Source: Pseudahrensia aquimaris (GTDB taxonomy: Bacteria; Pseudomonadota; Alphaproteobacteria; Rhizobiales; Rhizobiaceae). Taken from it: DNA of 64,000 nt. Shown in pieces: positions 45,479-54,401 of this stretch. Location: NCBI RefSeq assembly GCF_042676045.1, contig NZ_JBHTJV010000003.1, forward strand, positions 372,001-436,000, read 5' to 3'. The notes under the pieces were generated by a model. That model did no database searches. It was not told the DNA's origin and saw only the letters and a list, made by a program, of their open reading frames with translations. Positions within the stretch are counted from its first letter, which is position 1. The number at the start of each line of letters is the position of its first letter. The position numbers and the translations under genes are program-made.

Positions 45479-47002
45479 TTAGCCACGGCCAACGGGAATG
45501 GCGACGAAGCGGTTGCGCTCACCAGACTGAACCTGGAAGAGCACCGCTTTGCGCTCGTCTTCCATTGCCCTTGCGACCGCCTGACCGACATCATCAACCG
45601 TTTCCACCGAGCGTCCGTTGACAGAAACAATCTTGTCGCCTGCCCGCATACCTTTTTCGGCCGCCGAGCCGTTTTCGAAAACATCGGCAACCATAACACC
45701 TTCATCGGTCGTGACGATTGCCAGACCCAGCTCATCCATATCAACAGTTGACCGGTCCGCATCGGGCGCCTGAGAGGGCGACAGTGCCGCCTGACGCTCT
45801 GGCTCCGGCAGTTCGCCCAGTTTTACCGACACGGTGCGGCTATCGCCATCACGGTAAATCGCAACATCAACCGTTTCATTTGGTTCCAAATTTGCGATGG
45901 TTTTGGCCAGCTCGCGCGGTCCCTCAATATCTGTATCGCCAACCTTAACGATCACATCGCCAGCTTTCAGGCCGGCAGTGAGAGCGGGGCTATTGGGTTG
46001 AGTTTCGGACACAATGGCGCCTCTCGCATCAGCGAGGCCCAACGATTCGGCAATGTCTTTCGTTACAGGCTGAATTTGAACTCCTAGCCAGCCGCGGGTA
46101 ACCGTGCCCCGCTCAATGAGATCGCTGACGACCTCTTTTGCGGTTGCGGCAGAGATTGCGAAAGCAATGCCCACATTACCTCCGGACGGGGAGAAGATAG
46201 CCGTGTTAACGCCGATTACTTCGCCAGAGAGATTGAATGCAGGGCCACCCGAATTGCCTTTGTTCACGGCAGCATCAATCTGGATGAAGTCGTCATAGGG
46301 GCCGGAACCAATATCGCGGCTGTTGGCCGAAACGATGCCCGCTGTAACGGTGCCGCCAAGGCCAAAGGGGTTTCCAACAGCCACAACCCATTCACCAACC
46401 CGGCTCAAACCAGTTGAGAAATCGACATACGTGAACTTGGCGCTGTCCTCGACTTTAAGTACGGCAAGGTCCGTCTTAGGGTCTGTGCCAATGAGTTTTG
46501 CTTCGAACTCCTTGCCGTCACTCAAGACAACCGTGAAACCTGTGCCGTTTTCGACGACATGGTTGTTTGTGACCACATAACCATCATCGGAGACGAAGAA
46601 GCCTGAACCTTGCGAAACCGGACGGGCGCGACGCTGCTCGCCTCCACGATTTCTGCGTTGGCCAAACTGGCGGTCACCGCGCGGGCCTTGGTCAAAGAAG
46701 CGGCGGAAAGGATGATCTTCCGGGAGCATGTCGAAACCGAATGGATCGGCTCCACGCTGGCCATTTCGACGACTTTGGCGTTGTTCTGACATGCCCGACA
46801 CACGAACGCTGACAACTGCCGGAGATACGGCTTCGACCACGTCGGCAAAGTTCGTTACTTTTGGTGCTTCAATGCGAACAGCTTCTGCAAATGCGGGAGT
46901 GCTGGGGGAGACAATTCCGCCAGCCATAAAGGCAGTGGCGAGGCCGAAAGCAGTTGCGGAACCAAGAAGGGCGTTGCGAAATTTGGATGTTTTTGCAGGC
47001 AT
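45479..47002 (-). CDS. degP: DegP/HtrA (Do-like) periplasmic serine protease
   Basis: 507-aa exported protease and chaperone. A signal peptide ends near PAFAEA (residue ~40). Catalytic triad His148 (TNNHVV), Asp178 (KTDLAVLK) and Ser251 (GNSGGPAFN), then two PDZ domains (about 275-365 and 395-495). A Gly/Arg/Gln-rich loop at residues 72-130 is the LA-loop region, here unusually basic (RGDRQFGQRRNRGGEQRR). GAGGAA precedes the ATG. It degrades misfolded envelope proteins; the two-component genes downstream may control it. Confidence 0.95.
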   Translation of the reverse strand: MPAKTSKFRNALLGSATAFGLATAFMAGGIVSPSTPAFAEAVRIEAPKVTNFADVVEAVSPAVVSVRVSGMSEQRQSRRNGQRGADPFGFDMLPEDHPFRRFFDQGPRGDRQFGQRRNRGGEQRRARPVSQGSGFFVSDDGYVVTNNHVVENGTGFTVVLSDGKEFEAKLIGTDPKTDLAVLKVEDSAKFTYVDFSTGLSRVGEWVVAVGNPFGLGGTVTAGIVSANSRDIGSGPYDDFIQIDAAVNKGNSGGPAFNLSGEVIGVNTAIFSPSGGNVGIAFAISAATAKEVVSDLIERGTVTRGWLGVQIQPVTKDIAESLGLADARGAIVSETQPNSPALTAGLKAGDVIVKVGDTDIEGPRELAKTIANLEPNETVDVAIYRDGDSRTVSVKLGELPEPERQAALSPSQAPDADRSTVDMDELGLAIVTTDEGVMVADVFENGSAAEKGMRAGDKIVSVNGRSVETVDDVGQAVARAMEDERKAVLFQVQSGERNRFVAIPVGRG

Positions 47003-47129
47003 GGAATTTCCTCGTCCATAAGTCTCAAAATCAAAGAAGCGAAATGTTTGCGCTTCCGTCGAGAACCATATGGGTGAGTAAATTATGCCTTTTGAGGGCG
47101 CCGCCGTTAAATCTTGGTAATGTTGCGCG

Positions 47130-47588
47130 TCACTGCTTTTTCAGCAATTCATCCAATTTGCGCTGTTCGTCCGAGCTTAGTGGAGCAACAGAAGCGGCAC
47201 TCGTTGTCCGGCTGCGCAAGATCCAATAGAGGCCGAACAACAAAAAAAGCAGCGGGCTGATCCAAAGCACAAATGTGTGTGCTGCCCAGCTTGGCTTCAA
47301 CAAAATAAATTCGCCATAGCGCGAGACGAGGAAATTTTTCACTTCGCTGTTTGTAGCACCACCAGCAATCTGCTCGCGCACGACCTGGCGCAGATCGCGT
47401 GCCACTTCCGCGTCCGAATCAGCAATGGACTGATTCTGACAGACCACGCAGCGCAATTCTGTAAACAGGTCTTTGGCTTGCGCCTCCTGATTGGCGTTGA
47501 GGGGAACATTATCCGCAGCGAGCGAAAGTGTGACCGACACCAAAAGGCCGATGCAGGCAAGCAGAGTACAAAACGGGCCTCTAGGCAT
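47130..47588 (-). CDS. ccmH: cytochrome c maturation protein CcmH (CycL)
   Basis: 152-aa thiol-disulfide component of System I. A signal or anchor helix is followed by LRCVVCQNQSIADSDA (Cys47, Cys50), which reduces the apocytochrome CxxCH for heme attachment, and by a C-terminal membrane helix (VLWISPLLFLLFGLYWIL). ATG 47588 overlaps the ccmF stop by 8 bp; the longer frame is embedded in ccmF. Confidence 0.95.
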   Translation of the reverse strand: MPRGPFCTLLACIGLLVSVTLSLAADNVPLNANQEAQAKDLFTELRCVVCQNQSIADSDAEVARDLRQVVREQIAGGATNSEVKNFLVSRYGEFILLKPSWAAHTFVLWISPLLFLLFGLYWILRSRTTSAASVAPLSSDEQRKLDELLKKQ

Positions 47589-49566
47589 TTGCCAGCTTAG
47601 CCTCCATCCGTTTCGACCGCCTCGCAGCAGCAACCCGGTGACGGCGCTCAGTGAGTGAAATCAGCCCGCCAAAGACCATAAATAAGGTTCCAATCCAGAT
47701 AAGCGTAACAAACGGTTTGTACCAAAGCCGCAGTGTAACCTGCTCGGTTACGGTGTTGGCTTCTGACAGCGTTAAATAGAGCTGCGAGAACAGGAATGTC
47801 TCGATATAGGCCTCTGTCGTCGGCATTTGGCGCGCGGGATAGAAACGTTTGGAGGGATTAGCCGTCTGGATGATCTCACCGTCTTTGAAGATCGTGAAAG
47901 TGGCCGTTTGCTCACGGAAATTATTGCGTTCACTCGCTTCAAGTGCATCAAACCGCACTTCGTATCCCGAAAGGGCCAACGTGTCGCCCTTCGACATAAC
48001 GGCTGCGTTTTCGGTTTCGTAGGCCGTCACCATCACAACACCCAGCAATGTCACGCCAACGCCGAAATGAGCGAAAGCGGTCGACCAGACCGTCCGCGGC
48101 AGACCAACGGCACGAGCGAATGAGACTGAGAAGTTGAACTTTGAGAGCGCTATGCGCTGTGCCACTTCAGCGAACGCACCGATCATCAGCCATGCTGCCA
48201 ACCCAATGCCAACAGGAGCAAGCCACGGTCCGGGCTGCATGAAGGCACCAGCGAGAACAAGCACCAAAAGCCCGATAATGAATGCGAACATCAGGCGTTG
48301 TGACACGCCATAGAGATCGCCACGCTTCCACGACAGCAGCGCACCAAATGGTAGCGCCACGAACAGCGGCAGCATCAGTGGTCCGAATGTCAAATTGAAG
48401 AACGGTGCGCCAACCGAAATTTTATCACCGCCTGTTACGGCTTCGTAGGCCAAAGGATACAGCGTGCCGATGAGAACCGTAGCGGCAGAGGTGCACAGGA
48501 TAAGGTTGTTGAATACCAACGCCCCTTCCCGCGAAATTGGCGCGAACAAACCTCCCTGCTGCAGCGTATTGGCGCGCCACGCGAAGAGAGCAAGCGAGCC
48601 GCCAACGAATACGCATAGCAGGACAAGAATGAACAATCCGCGCGATGGGTCTGTAGCAAAGCTGTGCACCGAGGTGAGTACGCCGGAGCGAACAAGAAAT
48701 GTACCGAGAAGCGATAGAGAGAAAGTAAGAATCGCCAGCAATACGGTCCAGATCTTCAACGCCTCACGCTTTTCCATCACCAAAGCGGAATGGAGCAGCG
48801 CTGTGCCTGTGAGCCACGGCAGAAGTGAAGCGTTTTCGACAGGATCCCAGAACCACCAGCCGCCCCAACCCAGCTCGTAATAAGCCCAATAAGAGCCCAT
48901 TGAGATACCTGCTGTTAGGAAAACCCAGGCGGTCAAGGCCCAAGGCCGCACCCACCGCGCCCAGATGGCGTCGATGCGACCTTCAATCAAAGCTGCGACT
49001 GCAAATGCAAATGTGATGGAGAAGCCCACATAGCCGAGATAGAGCAACGGCGGGTGGATCGCGAGGCCGATGTCTTGGAGAATCGGATTTAGATCACGTC
49101 CTTCAATGCTCGGCGCTCGGCGTAAAAATGGGTTGGATGTGAACAGCACGAACGCTGTGAATGTCGCCATCATCCAGCCTTGCACCACCAAAACATTGGA
49201 GCGCAAAGTTCGTGGCAAATCATGGCCAAACACACCGACAGCGGCCGCGAACAGGGCCAGAATGAGAACCCACAACAGCATGGACCCTTCATGGTTTCCC
49301 CATGTGCCCGTGAGTTTGTAGAGCATCGGTTTCTGCGAATGGGAATTCTCCCAAACGTTCACCACCGAGAAATCGCTGACTGCATAAGCCCACATGAGGC
49401 AACCAAAGGACAAAGCGACGAAAAGGAAGCTGCCGACGCTGGTGTAGTCAGCAATGGCCATTAGCCTGCCGTCGCGGCGGGTTGTTCCTATCAGAGGCAC
49501 AGTTGCCTGAACGAGCGATAGGGCGAGCGCAAGGATGAGCGCGAAATGTCCGAGTTCGACAATCAT
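47581..49566 (-). CDS. ccmF: cytochrome c maturation heme lyase CcmF (CycK)
   Basis: 661-aa polytopic protein with about 14 helices. WGGWWFWDPVENASLLPWL is the tryptophan-rich heme-handling WWD segment; conserved periplasmic His residues flank it. It takes heme from holo-CcmE and attaches it to apocytochrome c with CcmH and CcmI. Overlaps both ccmE (4 bp) and ccmH (8 bp). Confidence 0.97.
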   Translation of the reverse strand: MIVELGHFALILALALSLVQATVPLIGTTRRDGRLMAIADYTSVGSFLFVALSFGCLMWAYAVSDFSVVNVWENSHSQKPMLYKLTGTWGNHEGSMLLWVLILALFAAAVGVFGHDLPRTLRSNVLVVQGWMMATFTAFVLFTSNPFLRRAPSIEGRDLNPILQDIGLAIHPPLLYLGYVGFSITFAFAVAALIEGRIDAIWARWVRPWALTAWVFLTAGISMGSYWAYYELGWGGWWFWDPVENASLLPWLTGTALLHSALVMEKREALKIWTVLLAILTFSLSLLGTFLVRSGVLTSVHSFATDPSRGLFILVLLCVFVGGSLALFAWRANTLQQGGLFAPISREGALVFNNLILCTSAATVLIGTLYPLAYEAVTGGDKISVGAPFFNLTFGPLMLPLFVALPFGALLSWKRGDLYGVSQRLMFAFIIGLLVLVLAGAFMQPGPWLAPVGIGLAAWLMIGAFAEVAQRIALSKFNFSVSFARAVGLPRTVWSTAFAHFGVGVTLLGVVMVTAYETENAAVMSKGDTLALSGYEVRFDALEASERNNFREQTATFTIFKDGEIIQTANPSKRFYPARQMPTTEAYIETFLFSQLYLTLSEANTVTEQVTLRLWYKPFVTLIWIGTLFMVFGGLISLTERRHRVAAARRSKRMEAKLANA

Positions 49567-50009
49567 CCGTCACCTTCCTTGCCACGCCATAGGCCATCTT
49601 CTTTCAGCTTGTCGGCAAATTCGCGAGGGACGTAGTTTTCATCATGTTTGGCGAGAACTGTATCTGCGGTGAACTGGCCGGATGGGTCCAACATGCCTTC
49701 CGCGATGATCCCCTGCCCTTCACGGAACAGGTCTGGCAGGACGTTGTTGAAATTCACCGTCAATTCTTCGCCTTCGAGGCTTAGGTTGAAAGCAACGTTC
49801 AGGCCCTCACCGCGCTTTACGGAGCCTTCTTCGACGAGGCCAAACAAGCGCACACGCTGGCCGGGCGACACCTGAGCCGCCTTCAACTCAGCGGGGCTCA
49901 TAGCAAATGAAATGCCGTCGCGCAGCGCGAACATGGTGAGCGCAAGTGCGCCAGACAGCACAAGTCCGATCGCGCCGATCCATGCTAGGCGCATTTGTTT
50001 TCTGGTCAT
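49563..50009 (-). CDS. ccmE: heme chaperone CcmE (CycJ)
   Basis: 148-aa membrane-anchored OB-fold heme carrier. N-terminal helix (residues 9-28), then RLFGLVEEGSVKR and the heme-binding AKHDENYVP with covalent His122 and Tyr126. It passes heme from CcmC to CcmF. Lies 18 bp after ccmI. Confidence 0.96.
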   Translation of the reverse strand: MTRKQMRLAWIGAIGLVLSGALALTMFALRDGISFAMSPAELKAAQVSPGQRVRLFGLVEEGSVKRGEGLNVAFNLSLEGEELTVNFNNVLPDLFREGQGIIAEGMLDPSGQFTADTVLAKHDENYVPREFADKLKEDGLWRGKEGDG

Positions 50010-50027
50010 GGCTCCCTAGTCGGCTCC

Positions 50028-51170
50028 CTATTGGTTCTCAGCCCGTTCCGTTTTTAATCTCGTATCGAGAACGTTTAGCTTCGTCAGAAGTTCTGTATCA
50101 TTTGAAAACAATTTACGGGCGCGGTCCAGCGACGCACTTGCCGCGTCAAAGTCCTTTAGCACAAGTTGGGCATTGATCAGCCGCTGCCAACCGTCTCCAT
50201 CCTGTGGTGCTTCATCAAGCCGAGCGGCCAATCGATCGACCATTGAACGAATGAACTGCGAGCGGTCGGCCTGTGGCATTTGAGCTGTTTGCTCAACGGT
50301 TTCTGCGTCGAGCTTGGGCATACCGGGTGCGGCCGGCAAATTAGCCTGCTGACGCAATCGCGCGATACGCTCGGTGAGGACTGGCTCAAGTGCTGACCCT
50401 TTTTCCGCACGCGCCAGCAGGCTTTCGAAACCTGCAATGGCGGCAGGAAAATCGCCCTCTTGTTCCGCGGCAATTGCCAGCATGAAGTTTGCGCGGATGT
50501 TGTCAGGCTCTAACGCCCGAGCGCGCAGCAACAGCTCTTTTCCCTGCGTAGTTATGATGTTGTCGATTTCGCTTGCCCGCAGTTCCGCTAGCAGAGCCAG
50601 ACGGTCGGCGGTTTCCCCATCAAGTCGGATAATTTGCACAAGCGCGTTTTGCTGATCGGATCGGCGCCCCATTCTTGCGTAAACGCGCTCCAGCACTTTC
50701 CAACCACGCAGATCGTCTGGATTGGTCTTCAGCTGATCTTCAGCACGTGCCACCAATTGCTCAATCGGCAGTTCCCCTAATTCTCCTGCTCCCAAACGTG
50801 CCGAAAGCGGAGCGTCTGGCGTGCCCGGTGCGCCTTGAGTGAAATATATCGCAGCAGAGGCAACGGGAATGATCAGAATGCTCAGGACAGATACGACCGT
50901 GAGCCCACCGCGCCCAACGGGCTTTGGTTCAACGCGGCTGTCTCCCTTGTTTACGGCTCGTAGCAGCCGCCGACCGATCTCGGCGCGTTCTTCTTGCAAT
51001 ACTGAAGTGTCGCCAGTGGCCGCGTCGATGCGGGCGTCGATGTCATCCATCTGCCCCCGCAGAAATATTTCTTCGTCGCTGCGCTCGGCTACCTCCGCCT
51101 TTTTTGAAAGCGGGTAGATAACCATTGCGACAGCGATAGCGCACATCATAAGGGCGATTGCTTCAAACAT
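50028..51170 (-). CDS. ccmI: cytochrome c maturation protein CcmI (CycH)
   Basis: 380-aa apocytochrome chaperone. Two membrane helices (residues 4-20 and ~90-108) are separated by a coiled-coil cytoplasmic loop; the C-terminal half is a TPR domain in the periplasm that holds the apocytochrome C-terminus. First gene of the ccmI-E-F-H operon. ATG 51170 gives the standard length; upstream codons show no family sequence. The cycHJKL and feuPQ linkage matches that described in Rhizobium leguminosarum. Confidence 0.92.
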   Translation of the reverse strand: MFEAIALMMCAIAVAMVIYPLSKKAEVAERSDEEIFLRGQMDDIDARIDAATGDTSVLQEERAEIGRRLLRAVNKGDSRVEPKPVGRGGLTVVSVLSILIIPVASAAIYFTQGAPGTPDAPLSARLGAGELGELPIEQLVARAEDQLKTNPDDLRGWKVLERVYARMGRRSDQQNALVQIIRLDGETADRLALLAELRASEIDNIITTQGKELLLRARALEPDNIRANFMLAIAAEQEGDFPAAIAGFESLLARAEKGSALEPVLTERIARLRQQANLPAAPGMPKLDAETVEQTAQMPQADRSQFIRSMVDRLAARLDEAPQDGDGWQRLINAQLVLKDFDAASASLDRARKLFSNDTELLTKLNVLDTRLKTERAENQ

Positions 51171-51231
51171 GATCGCTATCTGTTGCGCCGCAGCAGAATT
51201 TTCAACGCGACACTTTTGATTGCGCTTGGGA

Positions 51232-51654
51232 TCACTGAACCAGCGTCCATACTGCATCGCTGTGACGGCAAGCCGTACCACTTGTTTCCAGCTTGTCTGC
51301 GCCTGCATTAACGTTGTGAACAAAACGGCGACAGTTGGAATCACCAACTCTGAAGGGTTGATAGGCAACAACGCTGCCAGAGGCGTCATTGCGGGTGCTT
51401 TTCCAATCAATGGTCTGGCCTGGCTGGCCGTAATTCAATGCCTGCGCTTCGGCAGCAGAGAGCGCGGACTTGGCGCGGTTTGAGAGCTTGTCGCGTAAAA
51501 CCTCGCTTGTGGAGAACGCCAAAGCGGATGGCGGCGCAACAGCCGCAGGCGCGAGAGATGCTTTGGTTGACGCATTGCCAAACGTGCAGGCGCCCAGCGC
51601 CAATCCGGAGCACAGCGCAATCATACAGCGGACAATTTTGGTGTCGAACGTCAT
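51232..51654 (-). CDS. outer-membrane lipoprotein, RT0821/Lpp0805-like surface protein
   Basis: 140-aa lipoprotein: signal ending in the lipobox LGAC (Cys23), a Ser/Ala linker, then a domain with SNRAKSALSAAEAQALNYGQPGQTIDWKS... and GDSNCRRFVHNVNAGADKLETSGTACRHSD. The W/C/C layout matches the RT0821/Lpp0805 or 17-kDa surface antigen-related family; the two Cys may form a disulfide. Role unknown. It lies between feuQ and ccmI. Confidence 0.78.
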   Translation of the reverse strand: MTFDTKIVRCMIALCSGLALGACTFGNASTKASLAPAAVAPPSALAFSTSEVLRDKLSNRAKSALSAAEAQALNYGQPGQTIDWKSTRNDASGSVVAYQPFRVGDSNCRRFVHNVNAGADKLETSGTACRHSDAVWTLVQ

Positions 51655-51679
51655 CGAATATGGACTTAAACACTGCGCC

Positions 51680-53095
51680 TCAGGACGCAAGTGTCTTGCT
51701 CTTAAAGGCTGGCAAAATAATGGCAATTTTTAGCCCACCCAACTCTGATCGATCAAGTTCCAGCGAGCCACCATATTCCTCAACGATGTCGTTGACGATC
51801 GAGAGACCCAATCCAGTTCCCGGAAGGCTTTCGTCCAGACGCTTGCCGCGCTGCAAAATATTGGCGAATTGCTCTGGCTCAACCCCCGGCCCGTCATCGT
51901 CAATTTGCAGCAAGGCGGTGGCCCTTTCGCCCTTTATTGGCGGCATGGCCTTTGCCTGAATTCTAATTTTGGACTTTGCGTAGTGAGAAGCATTTTCCAG
52001 CAGGTTGCCGAGCACTTCCTCAAAGTCTTGCTTCTCTAGTGCCAGTTGAAGAGCGGGCTGCACGTCTTCTTCGAATTTTAGGGTTGGAGCCAGTTTTCGC
52101 ATCACCCGCATAAGCCGTTCTGCAACGGGTTGTGCCTCGCATTTAGCGTGAATGGTTCCCATTTGAGCCGAAATTCGCGCGCGACTAAGATATGCATCAA
52201 TCTGGTTCTGCATTATCTGCGCCTGTTCGCTCACGAGGCCCGAAGGCGTTTTCTCACCACGCGAAGCCTCATTTTTAATGACAGCCAAAGGTGTTTTCAA
52301 AGCGTGGGCCAGGTTGCCCACTTGAAGCCGCGCTCTCTCCGTTACCTTACGGTTGCTTGAAATGAGAGCGTTGATCTCACCAATCAGAGGTGCAATCTCT
52401 TTTGGATACCCCCCGGAAAGACTTTCCTGCTCCCCTTCTCTGACTTTGTTGAGTTGTTCGCGCGCATCGTCCAACGGTTTGAGGCCAAAACGGATGGCAA
52501 CGGCTGTAGCGACAATTGTTCCCAATCCAAACAAGCTGAAAAACAAAACGACCTGATGCGAAAACTGGGCAGTCGCCTCGTCAATTCCATCGCGGCTACC
52601 AGAAACCATCACCTGATAAAGCGTTTCGCCATCACCGAGAAAGAGTTGTGCCTCCAGACGTTTTGTAGTCGTCCCGGCGCTCTCGATTTCATAGGTGCGC
52701 TGAAACTGATCGGAAAACGGAATAGCCGCTGTGTCCGGCACCTCTATTCGATCGCCAGCGAGAGAAGCAGAAAACAGAAGCGGTTGCGCCGGATCGTCCG
52801 CCGTAGCCACCACCCACGACCAGCCAGATAAGGGTGTCAAAAACCGCGGATCACCCAGATTTGGCATTCCACGAACGGTTCCATCGGGTGCAAGTTCAAT
52901 CGCGCCAATCAAATTGTAGGCGTGGGCCAAGAGCAAGTCATCGAAGTTCCGCTCGGCGTTTTGGCGAAAGAATGTGGACAGTAGAATCCCAGTGGTCACC
53001 AGCGCGAGCAGTGTCCAAAGCGCGATTATCATAAGCAGACGGGCAGAAAGCGAACGACGGAACAGTGTTTGCTTAGGCAAAACGTGCTTATCCAC
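51680..53095 (-). CDS. feuQ: sensor histidine kinase FeuQ
   Basis: 471-aa kinase with transmembrane helices at about 20-43 and 181-203, a PhoQ-like ~135-residue periplasmic domain, HisKA with His264 in NLAHALKTPLAVIKNEAS, and HATPase (DDGPGVEPE, GTGLGLSIV). GTG start 53095, two bases before the FeuP stop. FeuQ/FeuP of rhizobia control envelope adaptation, including cyclic glucan export. The symbol rests on gene order (feuN-feuP-feuQ next to cycH) and domain layout. Confidence 0.82.
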   Translation of the reverse strand: MDKHVLPKQTLFRRSLSARLLMIIALWTLLALVTTGILLSTFFRQNAERNFDDLLLAHAYNLIGAIELAPDGTVRGMPNLGDPRFLTPLSGWSWVVATADDPAQPLLFSASLAGDRIEVPDTAAIPFSDQFQRTYEIESAGTTTKRLEAQLFLGDGETLYQVMVSGSRDGIDEATAQFSHQVVLFFSLFGLGTIVATAVAIRFGLKPLDDAREQLNKVREGEQESLSGGYPKEIAPLIGEINALISSNRKVTERARLQVGNLAHALKTPLAVIKNEASRGEKTPSGLVSEQAQIMQNQIDAYLSRARISAQMGTIHAKCEAQPVAERLMRVMRKLAPTLKFEEDVQPALQLALEKQDFEEVLGNLLENASHYAKSKIRIQAKAMPPIKGERATALLQIDDDGPGVEPEQFANILQRGKRLDESLPGTGLGLSIVNDIVEEYGGSLELDRSELGGLKIAIILPAFKSKTLAS

Positions 53096-53098
53096 GGA

Positions 53099-53752
53099 TC
53101 AAGCGACCCGATAGCCGAGCCCGCGAACGGTTTCGATCACATCAGAATGAAGTTTTTTTCGCAGACGGCCTACAAAGACTTCAATCGTATTGGAGTCACG
53201 ATCAAAGTCTTGATCGTAGAGATGTTCAATCAACTCGGTGCGCGAAACGATTTCACCCTTGTGGGTCATCAAATAGGCCAACAAGCGATATTCATGGGAT
53301 GTGAGTTTTACCGCCGTACCGTCCATCGTGACCCGAGATTGACGGGTATCGAGGCGAACGGGACCGATCTCAATTTCTGACGATGCGTGACCAGCTGCCC
53401 TGCGAATAAGGGCACGTAGCCGGGCCAAAACCTCTTCTGTGTGGAACGGTTTTGCCACGTAGTCATCGGCGCCGGCGTCTATACCAGCCACTTTATCGCT
53501 CCAGCGGTCGCGGGCGGTCAGCATCAAAACCGGCATGTCACGGCCCTCAGAGCGCCATTTCTCCAGCACACTGATGCCGTCCATATGCGGCAGACCAATA
53601 TCCAGAATGACGGCGTCATACGGTTCTGTGTCGCCAAGAAAATGACCCTCTTCACCATCGAATGCTTTGTCGACCACATAACCAGCGTTCAGCAAGCTCT
53701 CTTCGAGCTGGCGGTTTAGATCCTTATCATCTTCAACGACGAGAATGCGCAT
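53099..53752 (-). CDS. feuP: response regulator FeuP (PhoP-like)
   Basis: 217-aa OmpR/PhoP-class regulator. Acidic pocket EDD, phosphoacceptor Asp51 in VILDIGLPHMDG, and a winged helix with SHEYRLLAYLMTHKGEIVSRTELIEHLYDQDFDRDSNTIEVFVGRLRKKL. Transcribed with feuQ. In Sinorhizobium meliloti FeuP activates ndvA and other genes; its regulon here is unknown. Confidence 0.88.
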   Translation of the reverse strand: MRILVVEDDKDLNRQLEESLLNAGYVVDKAFDGEEGHFLGDTEPYDAVILDIGLPHMDGISVLEKWRSEGRDMPVLMLTARDRWSDKVAGIDAGADDYVAKPFHTEEVLARLRALIRRAAGHASSEIEIGPVRLDTRQSRVTMDGTAVKLTSHEYRLLAYLMTHKGEIVSRTELIEHLYDQDFDRDSNTIEVFVGRLRKKLHSDVIETVRGLGYRVA

Positions 53753-53767
53753 TGTGCGGCTCCAGCC

Positions 53768-54004
53768 CTATTTCGACACCACAACCGTTACACGTTTTGG
53801 TGGTTTGTTGGGAGAGCGGACGAGCAAAGTAATGCGGCACTTATTGCCTTGAGCTGAAGCGGACAAAACCTGCCCACCACGACTTGCTGCAACACTGGCA
53901 GCGCGCGCACTGCAGCTTTGTGCATGCGCAGGCTCAAAACCGAGACTGGCTGGCGCGAAGAGCAGACTGGCAGCAAGAGCCATGCATGAGAAAATCTTGA
54001 TCAT
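53768..54004 (-). CDS. feuN: FeuN-like periplasmic modulator
   Basis: 78-aa exported protein: Sec signal (residues 1-28, ending AHA), then a ~50-residue mature part with Cys31 and Cys56, probably one disulfide, and a basic VRSPNKPPKRVTVVVSK tail. A small periplasmic protein encoded just upstream of feuP is known in S. meliloti as FeuN, a negative modulator of FeuPQ. Size, location (15 bp upstream) and strand fit. Sequence identity could not be tested, so the name is by context. Confidence 0.65.
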   Translation of the reverse strand: MIKIFSCMALAASLLFAPASLGFEPAHAQSCSARAASVAASRGGQVLSASAQGNKCRITLLVRSPNKPPKRVTVVVSK

Positions 54005-54055
54005 GACCGTGGTTTAGCAGTTTCTGCCTGAACGACAAATGAACGGAATAGTAGC

Positions 54056-54310
54056 CTATCTACGCGAGCACAACGCCTTCCAAACAGCGTTGTGCTCGCG
54101 AATTTGCTTTAACGTCCTGCTGCTGTCAGTGCGCGACCAGGTGATCGGCTCAAACGAAAGGCACAGCGATTCATTGGCGGCGATAGGTATCGTCCTCGTG
54201 CAAGCGCTCAGGGCGAATGCGGAGCAGATCACGCTCACCAAGACGAGCTCGCTTTGCCTTAGTGAGAGCGTCCAAAGTGCGCCGCGCTGCCTCCCCTCGC
54301 GCTTGCTCAT
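54056..54310 (-). CDS. putative o-spanin (Rz1-like) lipoprotein, nested
   Basis: 84-aa protein in a different frame within the 3' half of the upstream spanin-like gene. Lipoprotein signal ELVLVSVICSAFALSAC (lipobox LSAC), then a 45-residue mature part ending FEPITWSRTDSSRTLKQIREHNAVWKALC. The TIRQVKEHN-AVW-like tail is typical of Rz1-type proteins in rhizobial prophages, and the nested overlap is the classical Rz/Rz1 layout. With its partner it would span the periplasm and fuse the inner and outer membranes during lysis. Confidence 0.65.
   Translation of the reverse strand: MSKREGRQRGALWTLSLRQSELVLVSVICSAFALSACTRTIPIAANESLCLSFEPITWSRTDSSRTLKQIREHNAVWKALCSRR
54063..54100. repeat. perfect 14-bp inverted repeat at the GTA cluster end
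   Basis: CGCGAGCACAACGC and its exact complement surround a 10-base spacer. The repeat codes for REHNAVWKALCSRR of the o-spanin and stops 5 bp before its stop codon. It could be a terminator overlapping the gene end, but no U-tract follows on the minus strand. Confidence 0.7.
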
Positions 54311-54401
54311 TGGCCAGCGTGCGTTTGCGGTGCTCGGCAAACAAGCCGAATACCTGTCGCAGCAATTGAAGTACATGACCGAGCGCTAACCACAACGCCA
54401 T
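54171..54401 (-). CDS. putative i-spanin (Rz-like) membrane protein
   Basis: 76-aa protein: N-terminal hydrophobic segment (ALWLALGHVLQLLRQVFGLFA), then a charged helix EHRKRTLANEQARGEAARRTLDALTKAKRAR that should form a coiled coil. This topology is that of inner-membrane spanin subunits, though it is shorter than most. Its ATG overlaps the holin stop (ATGA at 54398-54401), and the lipoprotein partner is nested inside it. Confidence 0.6.
   Translation of the reverse strand: MALWLALGHVLQLLRQVFGLFAEHRKRTLANEQARGEAARRTLDALTKAKRARLGERDLLRIRPERLHEDDTYRRQ

Noticed and set aside
54039..54389. 116-codon plus-strand frame
   Set aside because: Antisense to the spanin-like genes; it lacks a ribosome-binding site and recognisable features.
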